Shown here: one piece after another, positions 8,796 through 18,478 of the stretch
Layout of the letters: the number at the start of each line of letters is the position of its first letter
How positions within the stretch are numbered: the first letter of the stretch is position 1
From: an uncultured Lachnospiraceae bacterium
GTDB lineage: Bacteria > Bacillota > Clostridia > Lachnospirales > Lachnospiraceae
DNA length: 64,000 bases
NCBI GenBank assembly: GCA_950097145.1
Contig: CATNCF010000001.1
Coordinates: 162,027 to 226,026, forward strand
Direction of reading: 5' to 3'
The notes under the pieces: model-generated
Told to the model about the DNA's origin: nothing
The model's database searches: none
Seen by the model: only the letters and a program-made list of their open reading frames with translations
Made by a program: the position numbers and the translations under genes

Positions 8796-9044
8796 TTAAC
8801 ACAATTTCATCCTTACATCCCTTGTCAGCACATCTGCATAGCTGAACGAAAGAAGCTGAGGTGGATTCTTGTCACTCTCATCATCAATCAAAATGGTGAA
8901 TACGGAGGGATATGCTCCCTGAATCACGCCTTCTTGAATGTCAATTCTGTTACGCCCCCTGTCAAGCTGGATCATAACCCTGTTCCCCAACTGCCCTAAT
9001 ACAGACGCGCGTACTTTATTGATATCTGCTTGTTTTATTGCCAT
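8796..9044 (-). CDS. veg: Veg family protein
   Basis: This small basic protein of about 82 residues has the Veg (DUF1021) signature: KVRASVLGQLGNRVMI, a RGRNRIDIQEGVIQGAYPSVF core and FSYADVLTRDVRM at the end. In Bacillus subtilis Veg stimulates biofilm formation by interfering with SinR and is abundantly expressed; its role in Clostridia is not settled. The ATG at 9044 follows GAGGTGGAAAGA; the in-frame GTG at 9053 lies within that ribosome site. The promoter is close to consensus (TTGACA-17-TATACT), consistent with the strong veg promoter known in Bacillus. Confidence 0.92.
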   Translation of the reverse strand: MAIKQADINKVRASVLGQLGNRVMIQLDRGRNRIDIQEGVIQGAYPSVFTILIDDESDKNPPQLLSFSYADVLTRDVRMKLC

Positions 9045-9146
9045 TCTTTCCACCTCATTTCAAAAATTTGAGAAGCGGTTCATCCGGCTGAAATATTCTC
9101 TTATCAAGCCTTGCAGGCTTCCCATTGACAACTTTATACCTCTTTT

Positions 9147-9175
9147 AGTATATCACTGTGTTAAATTCCTGTCAA
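9147..9175 (-). promoter_or_regulatory. Strong sigma-A promoter of veg
   Basis: On the minus strand a perfect TTGACA (9175-9170) and TATACT (9152-9147) are separated by exactly 17 bp, about 100 bases before the veg start. The leader contains a small AAGCCT-GCA-AGGCTT hairpin near 9108-9122. Confidence 0.8.
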
Positions 9176-9207
9176 AGGGAAATATCCTTCATGATTCGAC
9201 AAATTAA

Positions 9208-9236
9208 TACCGCCCGGCATAAGCCAGGCGGTATTT
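9208..9236. terminator. Hairpin after the 1900-residue surface protein gene
   Basis: TACCGCC-C-GGC and GCC-A-GGCGGTA pair around an ATAA loop. The run of T residues lies on the plus-strand side (GGTATTTTTGC); on the minus strand it is followed by only ATTAATTTG, so efficiency for the upstream minus-strand gene is uncertain. Confidence 0.55.
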
Positions 9237-9256
9237 TTGCTCTTTTGTGTGAAGTT

Positions 9257-12200
9257 TTACTCTGCTGTCTGTGCAGACTCCACTTCACGATACAATATCT
9301 GTATCTGTTCTTCTGTCAGCGCGGTGTTAAAGAAGCTCACTTCGTCCCATGCGCCATTAAAACTATGATCCCAGTTTCCTCCTGAGCCGAGGTAGAACGT
9401 ATAGCCTCCTTCTTTAAACAAATCAGCGTGCTGCACAGCCTCTTTTACTAATGTTCCATTGCGGTATACTTTCGTATTGGCGCCACTTACCACATAAGTG
9501 ATCATGGCCCACTCGTTTACTTTGTACAAACCTGTTATTTCTTCTGTATCTTTTCTTCCTGACATCTCCATTCCCATAAAACCGTTTTCTGTGCCCGCAT
9601 CCGACTGGTTTGTCGTATGACCGGAATACCAGGCAAGGTAATGAGCCGTATCTTTCCATGCATATAAGGAAGAAGCATACTGAGCTGTCTGCGCTTCTGG
9701 CTTCACCCACATGGAAATGGTATAATCTGAAGAAGTAATAGATGCATCCAATTTTAATCCATCGTGTGTTCCATCACCGCTAAAATGGATTGCCTTCCCT
9801 GATTTGCCTTCCACATAGTCGGCTGCGGATTCTCCGGCAGCATTATTATTTGCCGCTGGTTTATTTTTCACAATGACAGCCCCAGCACTGCTGATCTCAT
9901 CGGTAAGCTTACCATCAAAGGTATAATGTGCCGTTCTTGCTTTATTCATCGCCTCTTCCAGCGTGAGGACCGTAATATTCTGGACAGCAGTCTGTTCCAC
10001 TCCGCCTTCCGTGTATTTAATGGTAATTGCAACGGTATCGCCGCTTTCTGGTTTTGCAAGCGCCTGGTCTTTGCTATCAATGGTATAACCTGTTACCTTC
10101 TTTGTTGAATTATCACTGTAGCTTGCCGTCACTTCCATACCTGTCTGATCAAATTTCTCACCCACTAAATACTGGGTTTTTGCAGGCGACGCTGTCACTG
10201 CAATTGAGCTTAATGTTACATCTTTTACAATTACATCTACTTTCAATGTGGTCTTTACATTTTCATCTAATTCATATCCTGTTGGCACAGTTAATACTTT
10301 AGACGCCGTATATCCGCTGCCGTCTTCTTTGGCTGTCAGCTTCCAGTCTGTATTGTTGTCAAACTGGGGCGCTGTCCCATGCTTCATTGACACATTGATA
10401 TTTAATTCTTTCAATGCGGTCTGGATCTTCGACTGATCTTTTTCTACTTCGCTTTTTAAGAAAGTAAATTTCTCTGGATCTGCATTCACAGAAATATCGG
10501 AAATTACTGGTTTTACACGGCCATAGAGATCTTTCACCTCACTGTCAGACAATGCAAAGTCATAGACGCTCAGCTCGTCGTATGCGCCTTCATAGGTAAA
10601 ATCAAACTTGCATATTCCAAGATACAGTTCTGCAGGCCTGGTTTCGTATAAATTTTTTAATTCTTTTTCCGCAATCTTTTCCCCATCCAGATAGAACTTG
10701 CCGGAAGCTCCTTCCATGGTTAAAGTAAGCATTTTCCACGTTCCCTGTTCCAGTACATTGGTCATTGGCTCAAATTCCACATCCCGTCCATCTCCATAAC
10801 TTCCATCAACCGTACGGATTGTAAATTTATCTGCCGCTCCATAACAGGAGTACCAAATCAGCTCGTATCCTTCATTCACGCCATAAATCACTGGAGAGTA
10901 ATTATGGTTAAGCTGGTCTGCCCTTACCCATACTGAAATACTGTAATCCTTAGAATTGATGCCAGTATCTAATTTAATTCCTTCTCCTGTGTCGCTGCCA
11001 AGTTTCAGGTAACCGTCCTTTACTCCGTTTTCTTCAAAGCTGGACGTTCCTGTTCCTGTCTGTACCAGATTTGCAGTGGCTGCATTTTCTCCGGTAATCT
11101 CATTCTTCAGATTTCCGTCAAATTTGTAATAGGCTGTGGCTCCCTGCTCCAGCTCTACCACAGAAATACTGCAGGAAGCTGTTTTGGTAATACTGCCCTC
11201 TGTATAGCTGACAGCCACCGTTTTTTGTCCTCGTGCCAGAGCTGCACTTTCGTCTACAGAAATGCTGGCTGTCACATCTTCTGTAACACCGTTGGCATAA
11301 TTGGCCTGAACAGTCATTCCTGCTTTATGAAACGTATGCCCTACAACATAAACTGTCTTATCCGGCTGCTTTGTAATTTCAATGGACGCAAGGGTCTTCT
11401 CTGTACTGGGCGCCTGTACGGTAACTTCCACTGTTAGTTTACCACTGATATTTTCTGCAAACTTATAACCGGCTGGCGCACTGATAAGAGCCGATGCAGT
11501 GTATGTCCCCGCTGTTGTGGACTGATAGCCTTCTACTGCCCAGAGTTCTTCTGTATTGTCAATGGACGGAGGCGTGTTTCCTGTTTCCACCGACGCTGTC
11601 AAATCCAGCGCCGCCAGCTCTGTCTTAACAGCATTCAAAGAAGTATTATTCAGCACGGTCAATGTATTGGATGATACAGACAAACCTGTAATAACAATGG
11701 GCTGTTTTTCTGTAATAGCTACTGTTACCTTCGGTATATTATCTGCATACTTATAACCCACTTTTGCTCTGGGCAGGGCAAGGGATGCTGTATAGCCTGT
11801 CTCTGTTTGTTCTAATGTCCACAGAGAGGCCCTGTTCGCAATCTGATACGGTTCATTATCTGATGTGACAGCCGTTAATGTCAGCGCCGCCAGCTTCTCC
11901 AGAATCTCTTCTGCGGATGTTACATACTCAACTTCCATGGCGCCGTCGGAAGGCGATACCTGTGTGATGATAATTGGTTCTTTTATCTTAACCTCAACCG
12001 ATATGGTTTTCCACAGAGATGTCTTATCGCCTGTCTTAAATACGTATCCATCAGGAGCCGGAAGCTTTGCTGTGGCAGTTACTTCCTGTTCTGTTGTGAC
12101 AGTATAATCTTCCAAACTCCAAAGTTCTTCACTATTTGTGAAAGGAACTTCTGTTTCTCCTGAAACTCCTTTTATAACAGCCTTGGCCAATGCACGTTTT

Positions 12201-14959
12201 ACATCTGCAAGACTTGTTCCATATTCAACTTCAATTCCCTGATCCGCAGTTACCATGGCAATCTCTTTATCTGCAGAATAAGCAAGATAAAGTTGTTCAA
12301 TTTCATCCTGTGTCAAAACTTCATTGGTAAATGTCAGCTCATCAATCAGGCCGGAATAATATCCGTCCGGCGTCCATCCGGTAACTCCCAGATAGGTTTT
12401 CATATTGGTTCCTTTATCATTCTGGACATTGCCGGAACCTGCTTTTCTTCCATTTACATACAGGGTTCCCAAGGCTCTTCCTTCTTTCGCCTCGGTTCCT
12501 TCTGCAGCAGTTCCGTCCACTACCAGTACCACATGAGACCAGCCTGCATTCTCGCCCAGCGGAATATTTGAAAATGCAGTTTCGGAATGTTTTCCGTCTG
12601 AGTTCGGGCCCAGGGACCAAAGCTTAATTCCGCCAGTATTATTGCTTCCCGCCACTGCACACCAGGTTTCTGGAAGCTGCTGGTTATTCTCATCTTTCTC
12701 CAGCCCAAATTTGTTCGCTGTGGAAATTAACAACGCCTGGTTTAAATTCAGAGAATCCGGTTTCACCCACATGGAAATACTGTAGCTCTTAGATTCTGTA
12801 CCTGCAATTTTATCAAGCCTTACGCCATAAGTTCCATCCATCTTCAGTGCCTTGCCATTTAATCCATTTTCAAAGACAAGGGCTACGTCCTTTGCATTGT
12901 CCTCTGTGGGCACTGCATTTACTGTTTCATTCGCACGTTTTACAATGGTTCCTACGGTATTCTTATCATCAAAAGTATAAACTTCACGATACTGCTTTAC
13001 CGTAAATCCTGTTACTTTTACCGATCTGGTTCTCTGTCCATAGGTATAGGAAACTTCTGCCTCTGTCGTATCCTTTGTAAATACTGCTGGCTCTACGGTA
13101 CAGTCTGCAACGCTTATCACCTTGGTATCACCATTTTCAAAGACTGCCGTTATGGTAATATCATCATCGGTAAAACATGCCCCTTCACGCTCAAGTTCTG
13201 TCTTCTTGAGTTCATAAGAAATAGACTCCAGCTTATTAGCGGCAATCACCGTAATGCTGACTTCTGTCTCCTTGGTAATCCCGCCCTCGGTATAGGTTAT
13301 CTTTACCTTCTGTTTTGCCGGATCTAGAGCCGTTTTTTCATATGTATAATTTGTGACCGCCTTTTTGGCCCCGTTCTCGTAAGTTGCCGTCACTTCCATT
13401 CCTGCCGGGTCAAAGGTTTCGCCTTCCTGATATTCTGTCTTGGCAGGCTGCTTGGTAACTTCAATCTTCTGCAGAGGAGATGCTTCCGCCGCTTTTACCG
13501 TAATGCTGATTTCTGTGGAGACTTTTGCTGCCCCTTCTTTATAATTTATGGTAATTTTTGTGTCTGTAAGCTGTAATGGAGTATCTTTATCCGGGGTCAG
13601 AGTATATTGTTCTGCGCTGATTTCCTTGGTGGAGTTATCCGAATAGGAAGCTGTCACAGTCATCCCTGACGGATCAAATTTTTCTCCTTCAAAATACTCC
13701 GTTTTGTCAGGATTCTTTGTAACTTTTATGCTCTTAAGCATTACATCCGGCCGTTCTGAAACGGTAATTGCCACAGACGCTGTCTTTGTAATTCCGCCTT
13801 CCTGGTATGTAATTGTCACCTGTGTGTCAGTTATTTTCAATTCTGTATTTGTATCCGGGGCCAGGGTATATTCCTCTGTCTTAAGAATCTTTGTGGAACC
13901 ATCTTCATAAGAGGCTGTCACTTCCATTCCTGCCGGGTCAAATTTCTCGCCTGCCCAGTAATCTTCCTTGGCTGGCAGGGCAGTAACTGCAATATTCTTT
14001 AACGCGGCGTTTGTGGTTCTTTCCGAAACAGTAATGGGCGTTACTGCTGTCTTTGCCACATCGCCTTCTTTATAAGTAATAACAATTTGTTTATCTGTAA
14101 GTTTCAATGCTGTATTTGGAGCATAGGTATATGCTTTTGCGTCAATCACCTTTGTGGTCTTGTCAGAATAGGAAGCTGTCACTTCCATCCCTGATGGATC
14201 GAAAGTATCACCTGCCAGATATGCTGTTTTGGCAGGGGCTTTTGTAACTGCAAGCCCTGACAGCGCCGCTGACGCCGGAGGATTCGGCCCCGGATCTGGA
14301 TTGGGAGAAGGACTGGGAACAGGTGTAGATTTTGCTTTCACCGTCACCTTACAGGAAGCCTTCTTTTTGCTTCCATCTGCCGCTGTAGCCGTGATTGTCG
14401 CGGTACCGGCTTTGATGCCTTTTACAACACCTTTCGTACTTACGGTGGCAGTCTTTTTATTCGATGTTTTCCATTTTACTTTTTTATTGTAAGCGTTTTT
14501 GGGCGTAACTGTCGCTTTTAATTTTACAGTTTTGCCCACAGTGATTGTCTTGGAAGAAGCATTCAATTTGACTTTGCTTACCGGGGTCACAACTTTTACC
14601 TTAAGCTTAGCCTTTTTCTTGCTTTTGTCTTTCGCTGTCACTGTAATGGTAGCTGTTCCTTTTTTTATCCCCTTAATCTTTCCCTTACTGGTAACAGAAG
14701 CAATCTTTTTATTGCTGGACTTATAAGTTACCTTCTTGTTCTTTGCATTCTTAGGTGTAACCTTGATTTTCAACTGCAGGGTTTTGCCCTTATTCAAGGT
14801 TACCGTTTTTTTCTTTGGGTTGGTAATCTGGATTTTTTTCACTTTCACGTTCTTTGCCGCTTCTGCGGTCACGGACGGTACGCTGGCAGAACCAACTGCC
14901 AGAGCAAGAGCCAGAACCAGTGAAAGTATCCGTCTTCGGCCTTTTTTCATCTTTTTCAT
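9257..14959 (-). CDS. Giant secreted Ig-like/LamG domain protein
   Basis: This is a 1900-residue secreted protein. A lysine/arginine-rich signal peptide (about residues 1-35) is followed by two BIG_2 Ig-like domains rich in lysine (about 36-208) and a proline-rich linker (PSPSPNPDPGPNPP). Then come tandem Big_3-like domains recognisable by the repeated xTxxPAKTxY...FDPSGMEVTASY pattern (starting near 233, 323, 408, 498, with a divergent one near 575, and later near 1190 and 1581). Three LamG/concanavalin-like domains begin near 660, 1275 and 1676 (YTFDD/YYKFDG/HYTFDG). Divergent Ig-like modules start near 900, 998, 1090 and 1486. I see no catalytic domain, LPxTG or transmembrane anchor. A role in glycan or cell-surface binding is inference. 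GAAAGGG precedes the ATG at 14959; the ATG at 14950 has better spacing. A conserved leader element lies upstream. Confidence 0.85.
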   Translation of the reverse strand: MKKMKKGRRRILSLVLALALAVGSASVPSVTAEAAKNVKVKKIQITNPKKKTVTLNKGKTLQLKIKVTPKNAKNKKVTYKSSNKKIASVTSKGKIKGIKKGTATITVTAKDKSKKKAKLKVKVVTPVSKVKLNASSKTITVGKTVKLKATVTPKNAYNKKVKWKTSNKKTATVSTKGVVKGIKAGTATITATAADGSKKKASCKVTVKAKSTPVPSPSPNPDPGPNPPASAALSGLAVTKAPAKTAYLAGDTFDPSGMEVTASYSDKTTKVIDAKAYTYAPNTALKLTDKQIVITYKEGDVAKTAVTPITVSERTTNAALKNIAVTALPAKEDYWAGEKFDPAGMEVTASYEDGSTKILKTEEYTLAPDTNTELKITDTQVTITYQEGGITKTASVAITVSERPDVMLKSIKVTKNPDKTEYFEGEKFDPSGMTVTASYSDNSTKEISAEQYTLTPDKDTPLQLTDTKITINYKEGAAKVSTEISITVKAAEASPLQKIEVTKQPAKTEYQEGETFDPAGMEVTATYENGAKKAVTNYTYEKTALDPAKQKVKITYTEGGITKETEVSITVIAANKLESISYELKKTELEREGACFTDDDITITAVFENGDTKVISVADCTVEPAVFTKDTTEAEVSYTYGQRTRSVKVTGFTVKQYREVYTFDDKNTVGTIVKRANETVNAVPTEDNAKDVALVFENGLNGKALKMDGTYGVRLDKIAGTESKSYSISMWVKPDSLNLNQALLISTANKFGLEKDENNQQLPETWCAVAGSNNTGGIKLWSLGPNSDGKHSETAFSNIPLGENAGWSHVVLVVDGTAAEGTEAKEGRALGTLYVNGRKAGSGNVQNDKGTNMKTYLGVTGWTPDGYYSGLIDELTFTNEVLTQDEIEQLYLAYSADKEIAMVTADQGIEVEYGTSLADVKRALAKAVIKGVSGETEVPFTNSEELWSLEDYTVTTEQEVTATAKLPAPDGYVFKTGDKTSLWKTISVEVKIKEPIIITQVSPSDGAMEVEYVTSAEEILEKLAALTLTAVTSDNEPYQIANRASLWTLEQTETGYTASLALPRAKVGYKYADNIPKVTVAITEKQPIVITGLSVSSNTLTVLNNTSLNAVKTELAALDLTASVETGNTPPSIDNTEELWAVEGYQSTTAGTYTASALISAPAGYKFAENISGKLTVEVTVQAPSTEKTLASIEITKQPDKTVYVVGHTFHKAGMTVQANYANGVTEDVTASISVDESAALARGQKTVAVSYTEGSITKTASCSISVVELEQGATAYYKFDGNLKNEITGENAATANLVQTGTGTSSFEENGVKDGYLKLGSDTGEGIKLDTGINSKDYSISVWVRADQLNHNYSPVIYGVNEGYELIWYSCYGAADKFTIRTVDGSYGDGRDVEFEPMTNVLEQGTWKMLTLTMEGASGKFYLDGEKIAEKELKNLYETRPAELYLGICKFDFTYEGAYDELSVYDFALSDSEVKDLYGRVKPVISDISVNADPEKFTFLKSEVEKDQSKIQTALKELNINVSMKHGTAPQFDNNTDWKLTAKEDGSGYTASKVLTVPTGYELDENVKTTLKVDVIVKDVTLSSIAVTASPAKTQYLVGEKFDQTGMEVTASYSDNSTKKVTGYTIDSKDQALAKPESGDTVAITIKYTEGGVEQTAVQNITVLTLEEAMNKARTAHYTFDGKLTDEISSAGAVIVKNKPAANNNAAGESAADYVEGKSGKAIHFSGDGTHDGLKLDASITSSDYTISMWVKPEAQTAQYASSLYAWKDTAHYLAWYSGHTTNQSDAGTENGFMGMEMSGRKDTEEITGLYKVNEWAMITYVVSGANTKVYRNGTLVKEAVQHADLFKEGGYTFYLGSGGNWDHSFNGAWDEVSFFNTALTEEQIQILYREVESAQTAE

Positions 14960-14984
14960 CCCTTTCTTTCATTTTAGGCTTTAC

Positions 14985-15166
14985 TGAGGATAAGGGCCCG
15001 CAAGCGGACCCTTTACTTTATGGAAAGTGGAAGCAGCTCTCTGGCGCCTCCTCTTCATATATGCACCCATATATTTATACAAAATATACAAGCGCCTGTG
15101 AGTGCACACGCCCATTATGTGCAATCCACACAAATAATGGTAATGCTATATTCACTTTTTCGCAAT
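14985..15166 (-). promoter_or_regulatory. Conserved leader element, copy 1 (upstream of giant LamG gene)
   Basis: About 180 bases align with copy 2 (33363-33540), and their distal part aligns with copy 3 (34011-34105). Shared parts, read on the minus strand, are a T/A-rich start with GATATAG-like sequence, ATTACCATTA, a dyad around GCACATAATGG (15112-15140), TGTATATTTTG, and a GC-rich hairpin (GGGTCCGC/GCGGGCCC at 14994-15011). The hairpin stands 35-50 bases before the start codon. This looks like a promoter plus structured 5' UTR. Confidence 0.6.
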
Positions 15167-15341
15167 TTCCTTTCGTTTCCTCCTGGAACATCACTAGATT
15201 TTTGTATATTTAGCATATAACTTTTGTATATAAATGGGAATTTTGGCATGATTTTTGTATGTTTTAGACAGAACCAGTACATTAGTTCTTTTCACTGGCA
15301 GGCTTTTATGGTAAAATTATTTTATATGTGAGGTGTTTGAG

Positions 15342-16520
15342 ATGTCTGAACGACTAATTTTTCATATAGATGTGAATTCTGCCTACCTGTCCTGGTCGGC
15401 AGCCGAACAATTAAAACAGGGCTCCTGCCTGGATCTGCGCACCATCCCTTCTATTATCGGCGGTGATATGGCAAGCCGCCACGGAGTGGTACTGGCAAAA
15501 TCAATTCCCGCCAAGGCATATGGCATTACGACTGGAGAACCTGTGGCCCATGCATTACAGAAATGCCCGAACCTGCACTTAGAACCTCCGGACCACCATT
15601 TGTACTCCAGGTACAGCCGGGATTTGATGGAACTGCTTGCCAGATTTTGTCCCAGTATCGAACAGGTGAGTATTGACGAATGTTATATGGATTTTACAGA
15701 AAAAAGAAGCGGATATGAGAGTCCCCTTGGAGCTGCCGCGCTGATTAAGGATACGGTAAGAGACACCCTTGGATTTACGGTGAATATCGGGATTTCCACC
15801 AATAAGCTTCTGGCAAAAATGGCTTCGGATTTTCAGAAGCCCGACAAAGTACACACGCTGTTCCCCTGGGAAATCCAGGAAAAAATGTGGCCACTTTCTG
15901 TACGTGAATTGTTTATGGTGGGAAAATCTTCTGCCGCTACGCTGGATAAGCTGGAAATCCGCACCATTGGCGGGCTTGCCCATACCAATCCTAAAATTTT
16001 GGAAAGCCATATGAAGAGCCATGGACGGATGATTTGGAAATTTGCCAACGGCATAGACGATTCTCCAGTCCAGACCCAGGAAAGTGAATTGAAAGGCGTG
16101 GGAAATTCCACTACCCTTGCCAGAAATGCTGAGACTTCTGAGGAGGCAAAGAAAGCGCTGCGCGCCTTATGCAGGCAGGTGTCCTCCCGCTTACAGAAGT
16201 ATGGGCAGTATGCAGGAATGATCAGCACAGAAATCCGGTACGCTTCCTTTGTGCGGGTGTCCCACCAGATGCAGCTTCCTTCTGCATCTTCTGACGAAGA
16301 CATCCTGTATCATCATGCCTGCGTGCTGTTCGACGAGCTGTGGAACGGAGAACCTGTGCGGTTGCTGGGCGTGCGCACCTCCAAGCTCACGGACCAGCCG
16401 GAACCGGTACAGATGAGCCTGTTTGATCTGCCCCGGACCCAGAAGGAATTCAGGGCAGAACAGGCGGCAAAAGCTTTGCAGGAGAAATTTGGAAAAGATA
16501 TTATACGAAAAGGAATTTGA
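15342..16520 (+). CDS. dinB: Y-family DNA polymerase (DinB/Pol IV type)
   Basis: Y-family polymerases copy damaged DNA. The 392-residue protein has the metal-binding N-terminal FHIDVNSAYLSW, where a steric residue pattern replaces the exonuclease-bearing fold of replicative polymerases, and the catalytic SIDECYMDF (about residues 110-118). GISTNKLLAKMASDFQKPDK and LRTIGGLAHTNP belong to the palm and thumb; a little-finger domain follows to the C-terminus. The C-terminal QPEPVQMSLFDL resembles a beta-clamp-binding peptide (QxxLF-like, QMSLFD). I take the ATG at 15342 with AGGTG six bases upstream rather than the in-frame GTG at 15333. No clear LexA box was found upstream. The gene stands alone, convergent with hicB. 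Confidence 0.92.
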   Translation: MSERLIFHIDVNSAYLSWSAAEQLKQGSCLDLRTIPSIIGGDMASRHGVVLAKSIPAKAYGITTGEPVAHALQKCPNLHLEPPDHHLYSRYSRDLMELLARFCPSIEQVSIDECYMDFTEKRSGYESPLGAAALIKDTVRDTLGFTVNIGISTNKLLAKMASDFQKPDKVHTLFPWEIQEKMWPLSVRELFMVGKSSAATLDKLEIRTIGGLAHTNPKILESHMKSHGRMIWKFANGIDDSPVQTQESELKGVGNSTTLARNAETSEEAKKALRALCRQVSSRLQKYGQYAGMISTEIRYASFVRVSHQMQLPSASSDEDILYHHACVLFDELWNGEPVRLLGVRTSKLTDQPEPVQMSLFDLPRTQKEFRAEQAAKALQEKFGKDIIRKGI

Positions 16521-16537
16521 ACCTGTGCTAAGTAATC

Positions 16538-16960
16538 TTATTGAGAAACATTTAGTTTCGCCATCAATGCTTCCTGCAGCACCCTGGAAACATTAATATG
16601 CGCTTTTTCCGCCTCCATATTCAGCCAATTGGGAAGTGTGACATTCCTCCTTACAGTTTTGTTGTCCATTCTCTTACGATACACTGAAAAATCAATATCC
16701 ACATAGGTCAATGTTCCCGTTGAATAATCAAATACTTCTATGTTTTCTTTCGCTTTCCTTACTGCTGCGTCTGCAGTTGACGGAACGGGAAAATCTTTGC
16801 CGTCATCTTCAAAATCAATCCCTTTCAGCCCTATCGCATCCCGTGCCATTTCGATTGCATCTGCCATGCTCTTCCCTTCTGTATAAATATCCAGATCGGG
16901 GACGTATACAAGAAAATCCCTCTCATATTCCGCAATAAATGTTGGATATGCCTGCTTCAT
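16538..16960 (-). CDS. hicB: HicB family antitoxin
   Basis: HicB neutralises the HicA mRNA interferase and represses the operon. The N-terminal half shows the partial RNase H-like fold (YPTFIAEYERDFLVYVPDL, then TEGKSMADAIEMARDAIG), and the C-terminal region (NKTVRRNVTLPNWLNMEAEK to LQEALMAKL) is a ribbon-helix-helix DNA-binding domain. Both parts seem intact at about 140 residues. The ATG at 16960 has AAAGGTGG upstream; an in-frame GTG at 16972 sits inside that site. hicA lies 49 bp upstream on the same strand, the usual hicA-hicB order. Confidence 0.88.
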   Translation of the reverse strand: MKQAYPTFIAEYERDFLVYVPDLDIYTEGKSMADAIEMARDAIGLKGIDFEDDGKDFPVPSTADAAVRKAKENIEVFDYSTGTLTYVDIDFSVYRKRMDNKTVRRNVTLPNWLNMEAEKAHINVSRVLQEALMAKLNVSQ

Positions 16961-17009
16961 CCCATACACCACCTTTCTGCGCTATGCGAAACCAATGAAA
17001 AACAGCAGG

Positions 17010-17183
17010 CTACCTCAGCCCCCATTTCTTTAAAATATTTTTGGCTGTTATCTCATTGATTTCATTATGTCTTGGAACCTGCTCTGTATCACTGCCTCTC
17101 TTATATGTGTCATGGTTCCCTCCATGTTCCTTAAATACAAATCCAGCTTCTTCCAGCCTTTTTATCAAATCGCGCCTTTTCAT
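17010..17183 (-). CDS. hicA: HicA family mRNA interferase toxin
   Basis: I found this 57-residue protein by reading the reverse strand directly. It starts MKRRDLIKRLEEAGF, has the HicA GGNHDTY motif with its catalytic histidine, and ends NEINEITAKNILKKWGL. HicA is a double-stranded-RNA-binding-fold ribonuclease that cleaves mRNA until bound by HicB. Length and residues indicate an intact toxin. GGAGAGAAAATA precedes the ATG. A consensus-like promoter lies 24-52 bases upstream. The pair sits at the edge of a strip of degraded mobile and defence genes. Confidence 0.88.
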   Translation of the reverse strand: MKRRDLIKRLEEAGFVFKEHGGNHDTYKRGSDTEQVPRHNEINEITAKNILKKWGLR

Positions 17184-17206
17184 TATTTTCTCTCCTCCGC
17201 ATTAAT

Positions 17207-17235
17207 AGTATACACATTTTTTACACATCCGTCAA
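17207..17235 (-). promoter_or_regulatory. hicAB promoter
   Basis: TTGACG (17235-17230) and TATACT (17212-17207) on the minus strand are 17 bp apart. The spacer holds a directly repeated ATGTGT (ATGTGT-AAAAA-ATGTGT), a possible operator for HicB autorepression. Confidence 0.7.
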
Positions 17236-17357
17236 TCATTCTGTGCGAATGCCCCACAGAAAGCAAAAGTCTGGAATTCTCCGATTCTTCTTCCTGTATT
17301 TTGCTGTTCAGAATATACAGATTGTAAATCTTCAAGGAATTTCTGTACGCTCCTAAA

Positions 17358-17387
17358 CCAAAACAAAGGTGCGGTTAAACCGCACCT
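17358..17387 (-). terminator. Terminator of the truncated LRR gene
   Basis: The 9-bp stem AGGTGCGGT/ACCGCACCT (17367-17375 with 17379-17387) has a TAA loop and is followed on the minus strand by TTTGTTTTGG. Confidence 0.75.
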
Positions 17388-17428
17388 CATTCAAAATACT
17401 CAATATTAACACTCGTGTACTGACTGGA

Positions 17429-18235
17429 TTATTTTACAATTTTCACCTTTTTTCCCTGCCCTTTGTTTCGAAGTAACTTTTTATAGGCAGATAATTTCTT
17501 TGCCGGAACTTTGATCTTCGCAGAAGTCTTGATATTTTTCAAGGCGCTCTTACCAATTTTTTTCAGCTTTTTGGATTTTATGGCTATAGTTTTCAGCTTC
17601 CTGCAGTTTTTAAAGGTATTTCTGCCGATTTCTGTAACCCATTTTCCAAGGACTGCCTTACTGAGCTTTGTACAGCCTTCAAATGCGGATGTGCTTATGA
17701 TCTTTACATTGTCTCCAATTTCAACACTTTTGATCTTTTTATTGTTTTTGAAAGCTTTGCTTCCAATAGCGGTTACTTTGAACGTTTTCCCTCCAATTTT
17801 CACTGTTTTGGGAACTTTTACTTTTGTGGCTTTTTTGTTCTTTCCTGCCGTCATTGATACAGTGGATGCAGATGTTATCTTATATTGGCAGGAGCCAACT
17901 TTATGGGACGTACCCTTCTTTATGGTAATGACAAAGGATTTTTCTACTGTTCCTTTATAATTTCCTATTCCTGTCAAAATTACTTTTGCTGTACCTATAT
18001 TGATACGATTCTCATAGGACACCGTATAATCTCTTCCTTCCTGCAATATTTTATTTCCATCTTTCACTGTAACCTTTGGCGTTTTCGGACTTCCGTCATA
18101 GGTGTAGGAAGTCTGACTTAACGTTATGATGCATTGGGAGAGTTTCTTTCCCTCCTCCTCTGGCTGCTCTGTCTTTGTAATTGCAAATTCCTTGATCACG
18201 GCCCCCGCATATTCCCCGGTTCCTGTCACAATCAC
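17429..18235 (-). pseudogene. N-terminally truncated BspA-type leucine-rich repeat protein
   Basis: The readable part (268 residues from a GTG) begins inside a domain: VIVTGTGEYAGAVIKEF is the end of an MBG-like beta module. One complete MBG-like module follows (SYTYDGSPKTPKVTVKDG to GTGNYKGTVEKSF-type sequence) and then LRR_5/BspA-like repeats (TAIGSKAFKNNKKIKSVEIG, IISTSAFEGCTKL, EIGRNTFKNC), ending in a lysine-rich tail. No signal peptide is present; just upstream the frame meets a TAA, and a one-base shift would continue GTRKVIVTGTG into the neighbouring frame. The upstream DNA contains transposase remnants. I read this as the 3' part of a once larger secreted protein. LRR_5 proteins of this class are surface proteins in gut Firmicutes. 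Confidence 0.65.
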
Positions 18236-18478
18236 TTTTCTTGTTCCTTATGCCCTGCTTTCTCCTTTTTTGTTTTTGCCTCTCCTTCCACCACCTTTCC
18301 CTGGCCATTCCTATTTCAACTGTATCTGTACCCTTTTCTTTATTTCTTCCCTGTATTCTTTCAACGGCGTTTCTTTCATGGATTCTAGTATTCTCCTGTG
18401 TTTGTTCCAAACTCTCCTTTACTTTTTTCCATATCCATTTCCATGCCTCCATGAACTGTCCAATTATATGGCCGATTT

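Noticed and set aside
15270..15289. AGAAC...GTTCT upstream of dinB as a LexA box
   Set aside because: The arms are separated by 10 bases; the Firmicutes LexA box needs GAAC-N4-GTTC.
18096..18452. Minus-strand frame of 118 residues with many Arg, Lys and Glu
   Set aside because: No ribosome site or recognisable domain. It overlaps the truncated LRR gene in another frame, and its composition looks like a frame shadow of decayed coding sequence.
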